A DNA stretch of 64,000 nt from an uncultured Eubacterium sp. (GCA_910584245.1 CAJTZF010000014.1:1-64000); one strand, 5' to 3'. Counted from the first letter of the stretch, positions 44,753 to 53,482 are shown. Made by a program: numbers and translations. Notes: a model not told the origin generated them from the letters alone.

Positions 44753-46557
44753 ATGGTGATGATATGAAAAGAGTAAAAGTTGAGAATAAGCAGGTTGCTA
44801 ATCAATTTAGCATACATAATATTTGCAAAACAAGAGATATTTGCACCCTTATTTTTAAGCAAATTTTACTTTGTTTTGATTTTGTGTTTTGGAGTGTACT
44901 TTTTTTACGTTCTATGTTATGGCTTGTTGAAAGTAAAGCGGAGTTTTATTATGTAGAGGTTTATTTTGGTATCATAGTAGGGGTTATGGCATTTGTGACA
45001 TTTGGTCATAAATTATTTGACATATATATTGAACCGAGAATGAAATTAAGAGTGAACCACGATGTTTCAAAGATTTTTCTTGAAAAGATTATTACAAGTA
45101 AGATGGAGTACTTGGAACAGAAGGAACATTACGATAAATTTGTAAAGATTGAGAATTTATCAATAAGTCGCGTATATGAGTTCATGGAGAGAATAGCCTT
45201 TTTTGTGGGGCATATGATTACTAGTTTATTGGTAGTGTTCATTTTGGGGAGCATAGATTTCAAAAGTATATTTGTTTTAATCATACCAATTGTCGGGAAT
45301 GTATTTGTTCAAAAGAAATACTTTGATTTAAAATATATTTCTGAGTGTGAATATGAGAAAAGTAACGTGGGTAAGGAATATGTTAAAAGGTGCTTTTACT
45401 CAAAGGAGTATGCGGGGGAAATGCGAACGTCAAAAATTTACAAATCATTGTTAGCCTCTTATGATGAGGCAACACATAAGGCAGTTGGAACGCATGTAAA
45501 ATTTGGACGTAGAAGAGTTATTCTGTCATTTGGGACTGAATTATTAAAAAATAGAATTCCCTTTAGTTTGATCTTTTTTTATGCAGTGTATTGCGTTATG
45601 ATACAAAAAAATGTGTCAGTAATTGATATTTCTGTGATTTTGATTGGATTGGTTAATTTGAGTGATCGGATAGGGGTTTTAATTAATGCGATATCGGATG
45701 TAAGGGAGAGCAAAAAACACGTTGATGATTTTTTGGACTTTTTGAATACTGAAATAAAGGAGAGTACGGGGTTAAGATGTTTAAAAAAGGAATTTAATCA
45801 ATCCATTGCGATAAGGAATGTATCATTTGCTTATCCTGGTGAAGAGATGGTTTTGCAGGATATTTCATTTACGCTAAATAAGGGTGAAAAAATTGCAATT
45901 GTAGGAGAAAATGGATCGGGAAAGACGACATTATTAAAGTTATTGCTTAGATTATATACGCCTGTAAAGGGAGATATATATATAGATGATATCAATGTTC
46001 AATCTTTAGATATTTACCAGTATCGTGAACTGTTTTCAGTTGTTCAACAGGAATCGAAATTATTTGCATTTTCAATTGGCGAAAACATAGCGTGCAATAA
46101 AGTATATGATAGACAGACTGTGTTGAAGTCCTTAACATTAATTGGTTTAGATACTAAAATAGGTAAACTTGAGCATAGTGTTGAGGCTATGGTTTCTAAG
46201 GAGTTTGACGAATGTGGAGAAAATTTTTCAGGTGGGGAAGAAAGGAAAATTTTGATTGCTAGAGCACTAATGAGAGAAGGGAGCATTGGAATATTTGATG
46301 AACCAATGGCTGCGTTGGATCCTTTTGCAGAAGAAGAATTAATGAAAGTAATGTTTGAATTCCCTGGACTGGATACGTCAATATTTGTATTACATCAATT
46401 GGCATATGCAAAATATGTGGATAAGATTATTGTCCTTGACAATGGAAAAATTATAGAACAAGGCAATCATAAGGAACTAATGAAAAATAAAGGTAAATAC
46501 TATTTGATGTACACGAGACAGGCGGAATGCTATCTAGAGCAAACGATTGGCGAATAG
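44749..46557 (+). CDS. ABC exporter subunit 1 (membrane-ATPase fusion)
   Basis: Roughly residues 1-330 form a six-helix transmembrane domain, and the ATPase follows. Walker A is GENGSGKTTLLKLL near residue 386. The signature is FSGGEERK instead of LSGGQ, and Walker B is IGIFDEPMAAL. It begins four bases before the previous stop. With the next gene it should form a heterodimeric exporter, probably for the pathway product. No peptidase domain is attached. Confidence 0.88.
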   Translation: MNGDDMKRVKVENKQVANQFSIHNICKTRDICTLIFKQILLCFDFVFWSVLFLRSMLWLVESKAEFYYVEVYFGIIVGVMAFVTFGHKLFDIYIEPRMKLRVNHDVSKIFLEKIITSKMEYLEQKEHYDKFVKIENLSISRVYEFMERIAFFVGHMITSLLVVFILGSIDFKSIFVLIIPIVGNVFVQKKYFDLKYISECEYEKSNVGKEYVKRCFYSKEYAGEMRTSKIYKSLLASYDEATHKAVGTHVKFGRRRVILSFGTELLKNRIPFSLIFFYAVYCVMIQKNVSVIDISVILIGLVNLSDRIGVLINAISDVRESKKHVDDFLDFLNTEIKESTGLRCLKKEFNQSIAIRNVSFAYPGEEMVLQDISFTLNKGEKIAIVGENGSGKTTLLKLLLRLYTPVKGDIYIDDINVQSLDIYQYRELFSVVQQESKLFAFSIGENIACNKVYDRQTVLKSLTLIGLDTKIGKLEHSVEAMVSKEFDECGENFSGGEERKILIARALMREGSIGIFDEPMAALDPFAEEELMKVMFEFPGLDTSIFVLHQLAYAKYVDKIIVLDNGKIIEQGNHKELMKNKGKYYLMYTRQAECYLEQTIGE

Positions 46558-46566
46558 AGGTGATAA

Positions 46567-48336
46567 ATGATGAAAATAGGAAAAAGTATATTACTATATA
46601 AAAAGGTTCTTGGGTATATGATGGAAGCGTCACCGGTATATTGTGTTCTTCGCTTGGTGTTTGTGATTTTACAAAGGATTAGTTTTGTTTTGCTGTTGCA
46701 GTTTTCTATATTATGGGTAACAAATTTAATAGAAAGCGGCCATAATTTTTATGATGTCGTTCGAATAGTAATAGGTGTATTTTTGTTTTCAGTAGTAATC
46801 ACATTTTTTGAACGGTTATTATATGATAAGCAGACATTAATTGTGAGAGAGAGAATAATACAAGTAGTGCAAAAACAAATTTTCTCCCAGATGCGTCAGA
46901 TGCCGTACAAAGCATATGATGATAATGATATGTATGTAAAAGTGTATCGATGTATTAGCAGCGGGGAAACGGAGGTATTTGAATCTTATGAATCCCTTTT
47001 AGATTTACTTGCTAATATGACAAGTTCAATAGTGCTTAGTTATTTGTTTTTTGAACTTTCAATTCCTGCGTTATGTATTATTTTTTTGGTTTTTGTCTTG
47101 TCTATTGTGAATAATCAGAAGATAAGTAAAATCGAGTTTTCCTATAATAAAGATAAGTTAAATTATGACAGAAAGTTTTCCTATTTGCAAAAACTTTTTT
47201 ACTTGCCAGAGTATATAAGCGAAATAAAAGTACAAAATGCCCAAAATATGATTTTAAGTAAGATGGATGACATTTATTCTGAACATAATAAGTTGATAAA
47301 GTATATGTGTACACCTTTTGTTATACATAAGTCTATAATTCCTTTTTTGGTCGAGTTTGTTTTGGGAAATATTTGTTTATACTGTATATTAATATATCAA
47401 GTAATGGTTACCCGGACTTTGACGATCGGAGGGTTTTCCGCACTCTTTTTTTCCGTAAGTGCATTAAGGGGAAACTTATCTGCTGTATTGAATTCATTGT
47501 TAAATATTAGAGGTAAATTACTGCATTTAGATGAACTTTTTTCTTTTTTGAAAAAGGATCATTATGATATTCATCGAACGAAAGATATTCCTAATAATGA
47601 TATTTCGGTGAAACATGTATCTTTTTCCTATAGTGGAACGAAAAAATACGAGATTGATAATGTTACTCTTTCTATTCCTTTTGGAAAAAAGATTGCTATT
47701 GTAGGAACAAATGGAGCGGGTAAAACAACATTAATAAAATTAATAATCGGTCTTCTTGAGCCCCAAGACGGAGAAGTGTGCAGGGGCGGAAATAATATAT
47801 TAGAATATGATAAGGACAATTATTATAATTCTTTTTTCATTTCATACCAGGATAGTAATATATATGCAGTTCCGGTTTATAATAATGTGAGTATGGACAT
47901 AACATATGATGAAAGAAGAGTGAAAGAGTGTCTGTTACAAGCGGGCATGAAAGATGGTGAAATCACGGATCTTGGATTAAGTATTTCAAAAGAAATAACA
48001 GAAGATGGAGTTGTTATTTCCAAAGGTCAGAAACAAAAGATTGCGTTGGCAAGGGCACTTTATAGTGATTCAAAGTATATTATTATGGATGAACCATCTT
48101 CCGCAATGGATCCGAATGCTGAAGATAATTTGAGACAAATATTATTACGATATAAAGGAAAGAAAACTATCATTATTATTTCGCATCGGTTAACAACGAC
48201 AATGGACTCAGATTATATTTATGTTATGGATAGAGGGCATATTGTTGAGGAAGGAACCCATTATAATCTTATGAGGCAAAATGGGCTTTATCAGCAGATG
48301 TTTGAGTTGCAAGCAAAGAAGTATAAAGACGGGTAA
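46567..48336 (+). CDS. ABC exporter subunit 2 (membrane-ATPase fusion)
   Basis: A transmembrane domain is followed by an ATPase with Walker A GTNGAGKTTLIKLI near residue 379 and Walker B IIMDEPSSAMDP. The signature is degenerate (ISKGQKQKIALARAL). Together with unit 1 this gives one canonical and one degenerate ATP site in the dimer, a common arrangement. AGGTGATAAATG precedes the tandem ATG codons, and ATG 46570 is an equal alternative. Confidence 0.88.
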   Translation: MMKIGKSILLYKKVLGYMMEASPVYCVLRLVFVILQRISFVLLLQFSILWVTNLIESGHNFYDVVRIVIGVFLFSVVITFFERLLYDKQTLIVRERIIQVVQKQIFSQMRQMPYKAYDDNDMYVKVYRCISSGETEVFESYESLLDLLANMTSSIVLSYLFFELSIPALCIIFLVFVLSIVNNQKISKIEFSYNKDKLNYDRKFSYLQKLFYLPEYISEIKVQNAQNMILSKMDDIYSEHNKLIKYMCTPFVIHKSIIPFLVEFVLGNICLYCILIYQVMVTRTLTIGGFSALFFSVSALRGNLSAVLNSLLNIRGKLLHLDELFSFLKKDHYDIHRTKDIPNNDISVKHVSFSYSGTKKYEIDNVTLSIPFGKKIAIVGTNGAGKTTLIKLIIGLLEPQDGEVCRGGNNILEYDKDNYYNSFFISYQDSNIYAVPVYNNVSMDITYDERRVKECLLQAGMKDGEITDLGLSISKEITEDGVVISKGQKQKIALARALYSDSKYIIMDEPSSAMDPNAEDNLRQILLRYKGKKTIIIISHRLTTTMDSDYIYVMDRGHIVEEGTHYNLMRQNGLYQQMFELQAKKYKDG

Positions 48337-48431
48337 CGGGAACATAAATAATATGTTTGGGAAGATATAACAATTTTTGTAGAAGGGGATAAGTCTATCT
48401 TATATATGTGTAACATAGACAATGGTGATTT

Positions 48432-49388
48432 ATGGAAGGAAATATATTAACAGAAACATACGAGAAAGACAAATTGTTTACTGATGAAAGTGAATTAAAT
48501 TGTGTTCAGGCCTGTTTGTGTGATATTGCACGACGGTTTCGTCAACCGTATGAAAGTATTTTTGTAGGACTTTGGAAATTTGAAATAACCAAAAAGGTAA
48601 GCTTGGGGAAGGAGTATGATGATAGTTTTCGTGAATTAAACGAGAAAATGATGAATAACTTGGTTAAATATACGGATGTATGTTATAAGGTTACATCAGT
48701 TGAGGAAATAAGAAATGAGTATAAGGGAGAGGGACATATTATTCTAGTGGAGTTTGATACATATGATTGCCCGTGGTCGCCAGGATATCTTTGGAAGCAT
48801 TTTACATATTACATTGTTATTATCGGAAGAGAGAATGAAAAGTATGTTGCATACAGTCCTTATGATAATATATCCAATATTTTTATAACTAACGATTTGC
48901 TATGTAAAGCGTTAAAGGTATATGATTTTTTTGGCAGAAAAGATAGTGCCACCAAGTTGACAGCAAATGAAATTTTTACTCAGATTCAGGAATCAACAAG
49001 AAATCGGGTTATTTTTGATGAAATGAGGGAATTTGCTCAGAAGATAGCAGAAATCAAGGATATCCGGCAGATAGTTACGGCTGAAAAGTTAGAAGATAAC
49101 TTGTATGTCATGCGATTTGCATATTTTGCGAAGTGCAGATATTGTATTTCATTAATGTTTAAACAATATATGCCTGATGGGGTGATTATTGATTTATTTC
49201 GTAAAAGTAGTGATTTATGGGGAAAAATGAAGTATACATTTATCCGTGCAATATTAACTTCTAATATTGCAATTATTAAGAAGGGAGTACATCAATTGCA
49301 AGAGGCGATTCAGTGTGAAGAAAATGCGTATAGTAGAATTAAAAGGCAGTCACATGAATTTTTTGAGCAAGACCAGGTGGTAGAATGA
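48432..49388 (+). CDS. BtrH-like N-terminal domain protein (acyl transferase candidate)
   Basis: The opening LNCVQACLCDIARRFRQP with Cys24 resembles the N-terminal domain of butirosin protein BtrH, which takes an acyl group from an acyl carrier protein and puts it on an amine. WKHFTYYIVIIGRENEKYVAYS fits the following part of that fold, which is papain/C39-like. A BtrH-type role beside a carrier protein and ligases would make sense. The assignment rests on pattern and context. A 95-base gap with GGTGAT before the ATG separates it from the exporter genes. The only other thing I see in that gap is a weak promoter-like TTGTAG...TATATA near 48380-48410. Confidence 0.65.
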   Translation: MEGNILTETYEKDKLFTDESELNCVQACLCDIARRFRQPYESIFVGLWKFEITKKVSLGKEYDDSFRELNEKMMNNLVKYTDVCYKVTSVEEIRNEYKGEGHIILVEFDTYDCPWSPGYLWKHFTYYIVIIGRENEKYVAYSPYDNISNIFITNDLLCKALKVYDFFGRKDSATKLTANEIFTQIQESTRNRVIFDEMREFAQKIAEIKDIRQIVTAEKLEDNLYVMRFAYFAKCRYCISLMFKQYMPDGVIIDLFRKSSDLWGKMKYTFIRAILTSNIAIIKKGVHQLQEAIQCEENAYSRIKRQSHEFFEQDQVVE

Positions 49389-49492
49389 ATAGCAATTCGG
49401 ATAAAAAAGTTGTTTTAATAACGGGGTCGGGCAGGGGAATCGGAAGGGAGCTGTCAAAGGAGTTTTTTATGTTCAAAAAACAAGGGGAGTAA
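49385..49492 (+). pseudogene. N-terminal remnant of a short-chain dehydrogenase/reductase
   Basis: A 35-codon ORF starts by four-base overlap (ATGA) with the BtrH-like gene. It encodes KVVLITGSGRGIGRELSKEF, which is the Rossmann cofactor loop (TGxxxGIG) of SDR enzymes such as FabG. It ends at TAA 49490-49492, where a full enzyme would have about 250 residues. It must be the stump of a reductase gene that was deleted. Confidence 0.8.
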
Positions 49493-49524
49493 GCGGACAA
49501 GTTTTTTTCCTGGATTCCAGGATA

Positions 49525-49553
49525 TTGCAAACCCATAATGATTATGGTATAAT
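49525..49553 (+). promoter_or_regulatory. promoter with a perfect palindrome in its spacer
   Basis: TTGCAA (49525-49530) and a perfect TATAAT (49548-49553) are 17 bases apart. The spacer contains CCATAATGATTATGG at 49533-49547, a 15-base palindrome with a single central base. A repressor or activator bound there would block or reshape the promoter. It drives the zinc-ribbon/AlkD genes separately from the biosynthetic operon. Confidence 0.7.
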
Positions 49554-49601
49554 TTGGTAGATAATATTGCTTTGTCTATAAAGAAAGGAGCTATTTATAT
49601 T

Positions 49602-49853
49602 ATGAAAGAAGTTTGTCAAAGTTGTGGAATGGTACTAAGTAAGGAATTAATGGGGAAAAACGAGGATGGTACAACGAACGAAGATTATTGCCGTTATTGT
49701 TTCCCTAATGGAAAGTTTTCTAAAGACGAGACTCTTGAAGAAATGGTGGAGAGTTGTATACCATTTAGGGTTAATGATGGTGTGTATCCAAATGAAGAAG
49801 TTGCGAGGGAAAAGTTGTTGGTTGAACTTAAAGCATTAAAACGTTGGGCATAA
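49602..49853 (+). CDS. small zinc-ribbon domain protein
   Basis: The 83-residue protein has VCQSCGMVLS and YCRYCFPNG, two CxxC pairs as in the putative zinc ribbon domain family (Zn_ribbon_2). Its function is not known. ATG 49602 has AAAGGAG upstream. It is co-transcribed from the palindromic promoter with the AlkD-like gene. Confidence 0.8.
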   Translation: MKEVCQSCGMVLSKELMGKNEDGTTNEDYCRYCFPNGKFSKDETLEEMVESCIPFRVNDGVYPNEEVAREKLLVELKALKRWA

Positions 49854-49927
49854 CAATAATATGATAAATTATGGCAAAGCAATATTTAATTAATTGTTAT
49901 GAAATAAAAGGAATGGAGGGGAAAATT

Positions 49928-50587
49928 ATGAATAATTATGTACAACTTGTATATGAGGGACTAGGTGAAAAGACAAAAGAGAATGGATTAAAGACGGCTG
50001 ATATTAGGAGATTATCTAATCGGTTGTTTCGTATGGAAAAGAATAGGAATATAGAGGATGTTTTTTCTGTTTGTCATGCATTACTGGAAGAACGGAAATG
50101 GGAACTTGGGGTAGTTGCTTTTGATTGGGCAAGTCGAATGAAGGAACAATACACAGTGGAAACATATGATATATTTTATAAATGGCTAATTGATTACGTC
50201 CGTGGCTGGGGTGACTGTGATGATTTTTGTACGCATGCATTTGGAGAGCTGATAAGAAAATATCCTTTCTTATTTGAAAAGATAGTTTCTTGGACAACAT
50301 GTGAATTTTTTTGGGTGAGAAGAGCTTCAGCGGTTGTCTTGCTTCCATGCATATGGCAGGAGGAGTATGCGGAGATAGAGCCATTTGTAATTTCAGATGC
50401 GTTAATGTATGACGATAATAAGCTTGTACTAAAGGGATATGGATGGATGCTAAAAATATATGCAAGCAAAGAAGAGGAGCTTGTTTTTGATTATTTAATG
50501 AAAAATAAGGCTAATATGCCAAGGACATCATTTCGGTATGCAATGGAGAAGATGCCTCAAGATAAGAGAGAACTTTTGATGAAATAG
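49928..50587 (+). CDS. AlkD-type DNA alkylation repair glycosylase
   Basis: The 219-residue helical protein has the HEAT-like repeat pattern of AlkD: WELGVVAFDWASRM, YVRGWGDCDDFCTHAFGELI with the WxxxD...F core, EFFWVRRASAVVLLPC with the conserved WxRR-type segment, and GYGWMLKIYASKEEELVFDYL. AlkD removes positively charged or bulky alkylated purines without base flipping. AlkD homologues such as YtkR2 protect producers of DNA-alkylating natural products. GGAGGGGAAA precedes ATG 49928. Its place inside the island may therefore be meaningful. Confidence 0.85.
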   Translation: MNNYVQLVYEGLGEKTKENGLKTADIRRLSNRLFRMEKNRNIEDVFSVCHALLEERKWELGVVAFDWASRMKEQYTVETYDIFYKWLIDYVRGWGDCDDFCTHAFGELIRKYPFLFEKIVSWTTCEFFWVRRASAVVLLPCIWQEEYAEIEPFVISDALMYDDNKLVLKGYGWMLKIYASKEEELVFDYLMKNKANMPRTSFRYAMEKMPQDKRELLMK

Positions 50588-50621
50588 TTGCCATTATAGC
50601 AATGGAGAAGGTGATGAAGTT

Positions 50622-52505
50622 ATGGACGGCAATAGAGTAAAGTTAAGGAAACCGGATATTTCCAGCGAGGCGATTTTGGCTTATGCAATTGCGGGATTGC
50701 CTGATTCAATTTACAATAGTAGTTTTATTAATAATTATTTTTTTGATCTGGAATTTGATATGAAAGAGAAAGTGATACGGTTTTGTGATTACTATTCTAT
50801 GTTATGTAATGACTATATATTTGAAAAGAGATATGATGAGTTCCCACTGTTTGGGACTAAGAAAGTGCATAGGGATTTGGAGCAATATATTAGAAAGTAT
50901 TTAGACGAAAATTACTTTATTATTATTAATTGGAGAGAAGACGTTATATTTAATGATGTTATCTATCAGAATAGAGGGATGCTATATGCCTATGATGAAA
51001 TTACTGAAAAATTTCAGCTTGCAATGTGTACAAAGGATGGGCAATGGGTAACTAAAGAAGTTTTGCGAAATGACATTTGTAATTGGATTATTACAGGGGA
51101 GATCAAGAAAAAGGAAATATGTTTTTTTGAGCTTATTCGAAATAATCAAGATATTGAGAAATTACATTTTTCGTATAATAATTTTGTGTTTACGATATTT
51201 AAGCTGAGGGAAAAGTTTGAACAAGTTAATATTTTGGAATATGGGGAGGGACCCGAATTATATGCTACCATACGTGAATGGCTGTATATAATGAAAAAGC
51301 GAATAGATTTTTTACATAAAAGATATGGGATAGAATCGGCACAAATCTTATGGAAGATAAAGGATGGGATAGAAAGGCTTCAAAAAGCGAATGTGTCTGT
51401 TACGGAACCGGCGGGAACATTGCTTACGCTATGTAAAGACGTTGTAGAATTATTATATCATCAACTCGGCTGCGGAAATCAAGAAAATAATTTAGTAGTT
51501 TTCAAAAAATGTATGAACACAAAGGGGTTATTGAGAAAACGTCAACTAAAGAATATCGACCCGCCAATCCGCACATATTTAGGTGATGCATTTTGCCACA
51601 GTATTATTGGGGATATTGCGTTTGATTCCGGTTGGATTTTTGATAAATATATTTTTTTAGAATATACAAAAAGTGATGGCCAGATAAAATTTGCCGATTA
51701 TGATTATTATGATTTCGTACATGGAGAGGGGGTCTTTGTAAAAGGATATGCATCGATTCCTTTAGCCGGGTGTTGCTATGATAAGGTGATTTCCTTAGTT
51801 GTGGAATTGATCGATAGAGGGGAGTATTTTTTTTCATTTTGGGATGAGGGAATTATTATAAAATTTTTGAATCCTAAAGCTAACTATTATCAAAATTATC
51901 ACGGGTGCTTTGTGTATGGATATGATGGGATTAATAAAAATTTTCTAATGCACGGGTATTTTGATAATATATGGAGACGGATAGAAATACCGTTTGAAGT
52001 TTTTTTCCAAGCTATCAATAGCATTATAATACAAAAACAAGAGTTTGATTTTTGTAGTTATACGTTAATAGAACATTATAATTGGATACCGAATCATAGT
52101 GCGATAGTTGAAAAGTTAAATCAATTTATTAGCAATTCTGTTGAACAAAAACATTCAGGCTCCGTTTATAATTTAGAAGGATGCAAGGAATACTGGGGAA
52201 ATGTTTTAACAAATCTGGATAACTATATTCATTTTCCATCTATTTATTGCATGAATGAACATAATTTGATTATGCAAAAGCGAATGGAATATATGCATAG
52301 CCAGGGTATGATTACTAATCATTTGGAAATTATTGAACTATTAAAAGAATTGGAAAAGACATTTAATATGATGGCTGTAAGCGCAACATATTATAACATG
52401 GCAAAGAAAGATTCGAGCATCAATAAGTTGAGGGACAAATCTCGTAAACAATTGGAATTACAAATAAGAGTATATGATTTAATAAAACGAAGCATTCGTT
52501 ATTAA
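50622..52505 (+). CDS. large protein with two tandem BtrH-like/cysteine-peptidase-fold halves
   Basis: It has no clear single-family match. Two halves of about 190 residues repeat each other at an offset of about 305 residues: YIRKYLDENYFIIINWRED near residue 88 aligns with LVVELIDRGEYFFSFWDEG near 392, and GMLYAYDEITEKFQLAM with CFVYGYDGINKNFLMHG. The fold resembles the 48432 BtrH-like protein, but the opening catalytic-type cysteine is not obvious. GGCTGC and other cysteines are scattered. It could be a catalytically degenerate acyltransferase or binding partner. AGAAGGTGATGAAG lies before the ATG. It ends the cluster. Confidence 0.6.
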   Translation: MDGNRVKLRKPDISSEAILAYAIAGLPDSIYNSSFINNYFFDLEFDMKEKVIRFCDYYSMLCNDYIFEKRYDEFPLFGTKKVHRDLEQYIRKYLDENYFIIINWREDVIFNDVIYQNRGMLYAYDEITEKFQLAMCTKDGQWVTKEVLRNDICNWIITGEIKKKEICFFELIRNNQDIEKLHFSYNNFVFTIFKLREKFEQVNILEYGEGPELYATIREWLYIMKKRIDFLHKRYGIESAQILWKIKDGIERLQKANVSVTEPAGTLLTLCKDVVELLYHQLGCGNQENNLVVFKKCMNTKGLLRKRQLKNIDPPIRTYLGDAFCHSIIGDIAFDSGWIFDKYIFLEYTKSDGQIKFADYDYYDFVHGEGVFVKGYASIPLAGCCYDKVISLVVELIDRGEYFFSFWDEGIIIKFLNPKANYYQNYHGCFVYGYDGINKNFLMHGYFDNIWRRIEIPFEVFFQAINSIIIQKQEFDFCSYTLIEHYNWIPNHSAIVEKLNQFISNSVEQKHSGSVYNLEGCKEYWGNVLTNLDNYIHFPSIYCMNEHNLIMQKRMEYMHSQGMITNHLEIIELLKELEKTFNMMAVSATYYNMAKKDSSINKLRDKSRKQLELQIRVYDLIKRSIRY

Positions 52506-52522
52506 TGAGAAATAATATTTGG

Positions 52523-52578
52523 AATAAAGGTTGTAGGCTAAGAAGCGTGATATTCAAAGCCTATAACCTTTATTTTTT
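52523..52578 (+). terminator. intrinsic terminator closing the AT-rich cluster
   Basis: AATAAAGGTTGTAGGCT (52523-52539) and AGCCTATAACCTTTATT (52558-52574) pair with one G-U pair around an 18-base loop. TTTT follows. It marks the right limit of the island; composition changes to core type within the next 50 bases. The following 95 bases before nagB hold no gene. Confidence 0.85.
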
Positions 52579-52673
52579 GTAATTCCTATATTTAGCCCGG
52601 CGGAAAAAACGGGGTAATTGTCTTACAGGGCGGATAAACCAGGGGAGGTATGGTTCATTGCGGAGCGGCATGT

Positions 52674-53399
52674 TTACATCTGTGACAATGCCGCCTCGTC
52701 TGCTACAATAACGACGTCTGTGTGGAGCTGTAGGACCGAAGCGGGTACGTCGGGGGTGATGGGGCCGCGTATTACCTGTCTGAGTATTTCAGCCTTATCT
52801 TCACCGCTTACGACGACGACGATTTTTTTTGCCTGCATGATACTGCGGATGCCCATCGTATATGCCTGCCGGGGAACATCGGCTTCCGAGGAAAAGAACC
52901 GTTTATTCGCCTCAATAGTACTCGGGGCGAGGTCTACGCAGTGGGTGCCGCGGGGAAATACATGGGAGGGTTCATTAAACCCGATATGTCCATTGTGCCC
53001 AAGCCCAAGGAGCTGCAAATCTATGCCGCCGCTCTTTTCAATTATTCTGTCATAGTCCAGACATGCTTTTTCGGGGTCTGGTTCTAATCCATTTGGGACA
53101 TACGTCCGCGCCTTGTCGATATTGACGTGGTTAAAAAGGTTCGTATTCATGAAATAGCGGTAGCTCTGTTCGTTATCTGGGCCAAGTCCCCTGTATTCAT
53201 CCAGGTTAATGCTGGATACTCTGGAAAAATCTAAATCCCCTTTTTTATACCAGTCAATTAATTGCTTATAAATTCCAACCGGTGAAGAACCGGTAGCTAG
53301 TCCAAGTACGCAGTTTGGTTTTAAGATTACTTGCGCACATATTATATTTGCCGCTTTCCGGCTTAATTCCTTATAATTTTTTGCTCTGTATATAACCAT
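52674..53399 (-). CDS. nagB: glucosamine-6-phosphate deaminase
   Basis: NagB turns glucosamine-6-phosphate into fructose-6-phosphate and ammonia. The 241-residue protein shows LATGSSPVGIYKQLIDW, SSINLDEYRGL with the active Asp, GLGHNGHIGFNEP, and FPRGTHCVDLAPSTIEAN. AAAGGAA lies before the ATG on the minus strand. It diverges from the sialic acid operon, with both starts in a 145-base gap, and completes that pathway. Confidence 0.95.
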   Translation of the reverse strand: MVIYRAKNYKELSRKAANIICAQVILKPNCVLGLATGSSPVGIYKQLIDWYKKGDLDFSRVSSINLDEYRGLGPDNEQSYRYFMNTNLFNHVNIDKARTYVPNGLEPDPEKACLDYDRIIEKSGGIDLQLLGLGHNGHIGFNEPSHVFPRGTHCVDLAPSTIEANKRFFSSEADVPRQAYTMGIRSIMQAKKIVVVVSGEDKAEILRQVIRGPITPDVPASVLQLHTDVVIVADEAALSQM

Positions 53400-53453
53400 G
53401 TTTTTAATTCCTTTCTTTTGGCATTCACAATAGTAGTATTAGTAATGTCTTTT

Positions 53454-53482
53454 TTTATATAAGTTTATAAGTCAAATTTCAA
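53454..53482 (-). promoter_or_regulatory. nagB promoter
   Basis: On the minus strand TTGAAA (53482-53477) and TATAAA (53459-53454) are 17 bases apart, each matching consensus at five of six positions. The nanE promoter on the plus strand must lie in the same gap, but I see no clear consensus. Confidence 0.55.

Noticed and set aside
28100..52505. Prophage or transposon nature of the large island
   Set aside because: There is no transposase, integrase, capsid or tail gene, and the content is metabolic.
52618..53055. Open plus-strand frame over nagB
   Set aside because: It lies antisense to a clear nagB with complete motifs; it is a shadow of that gene.
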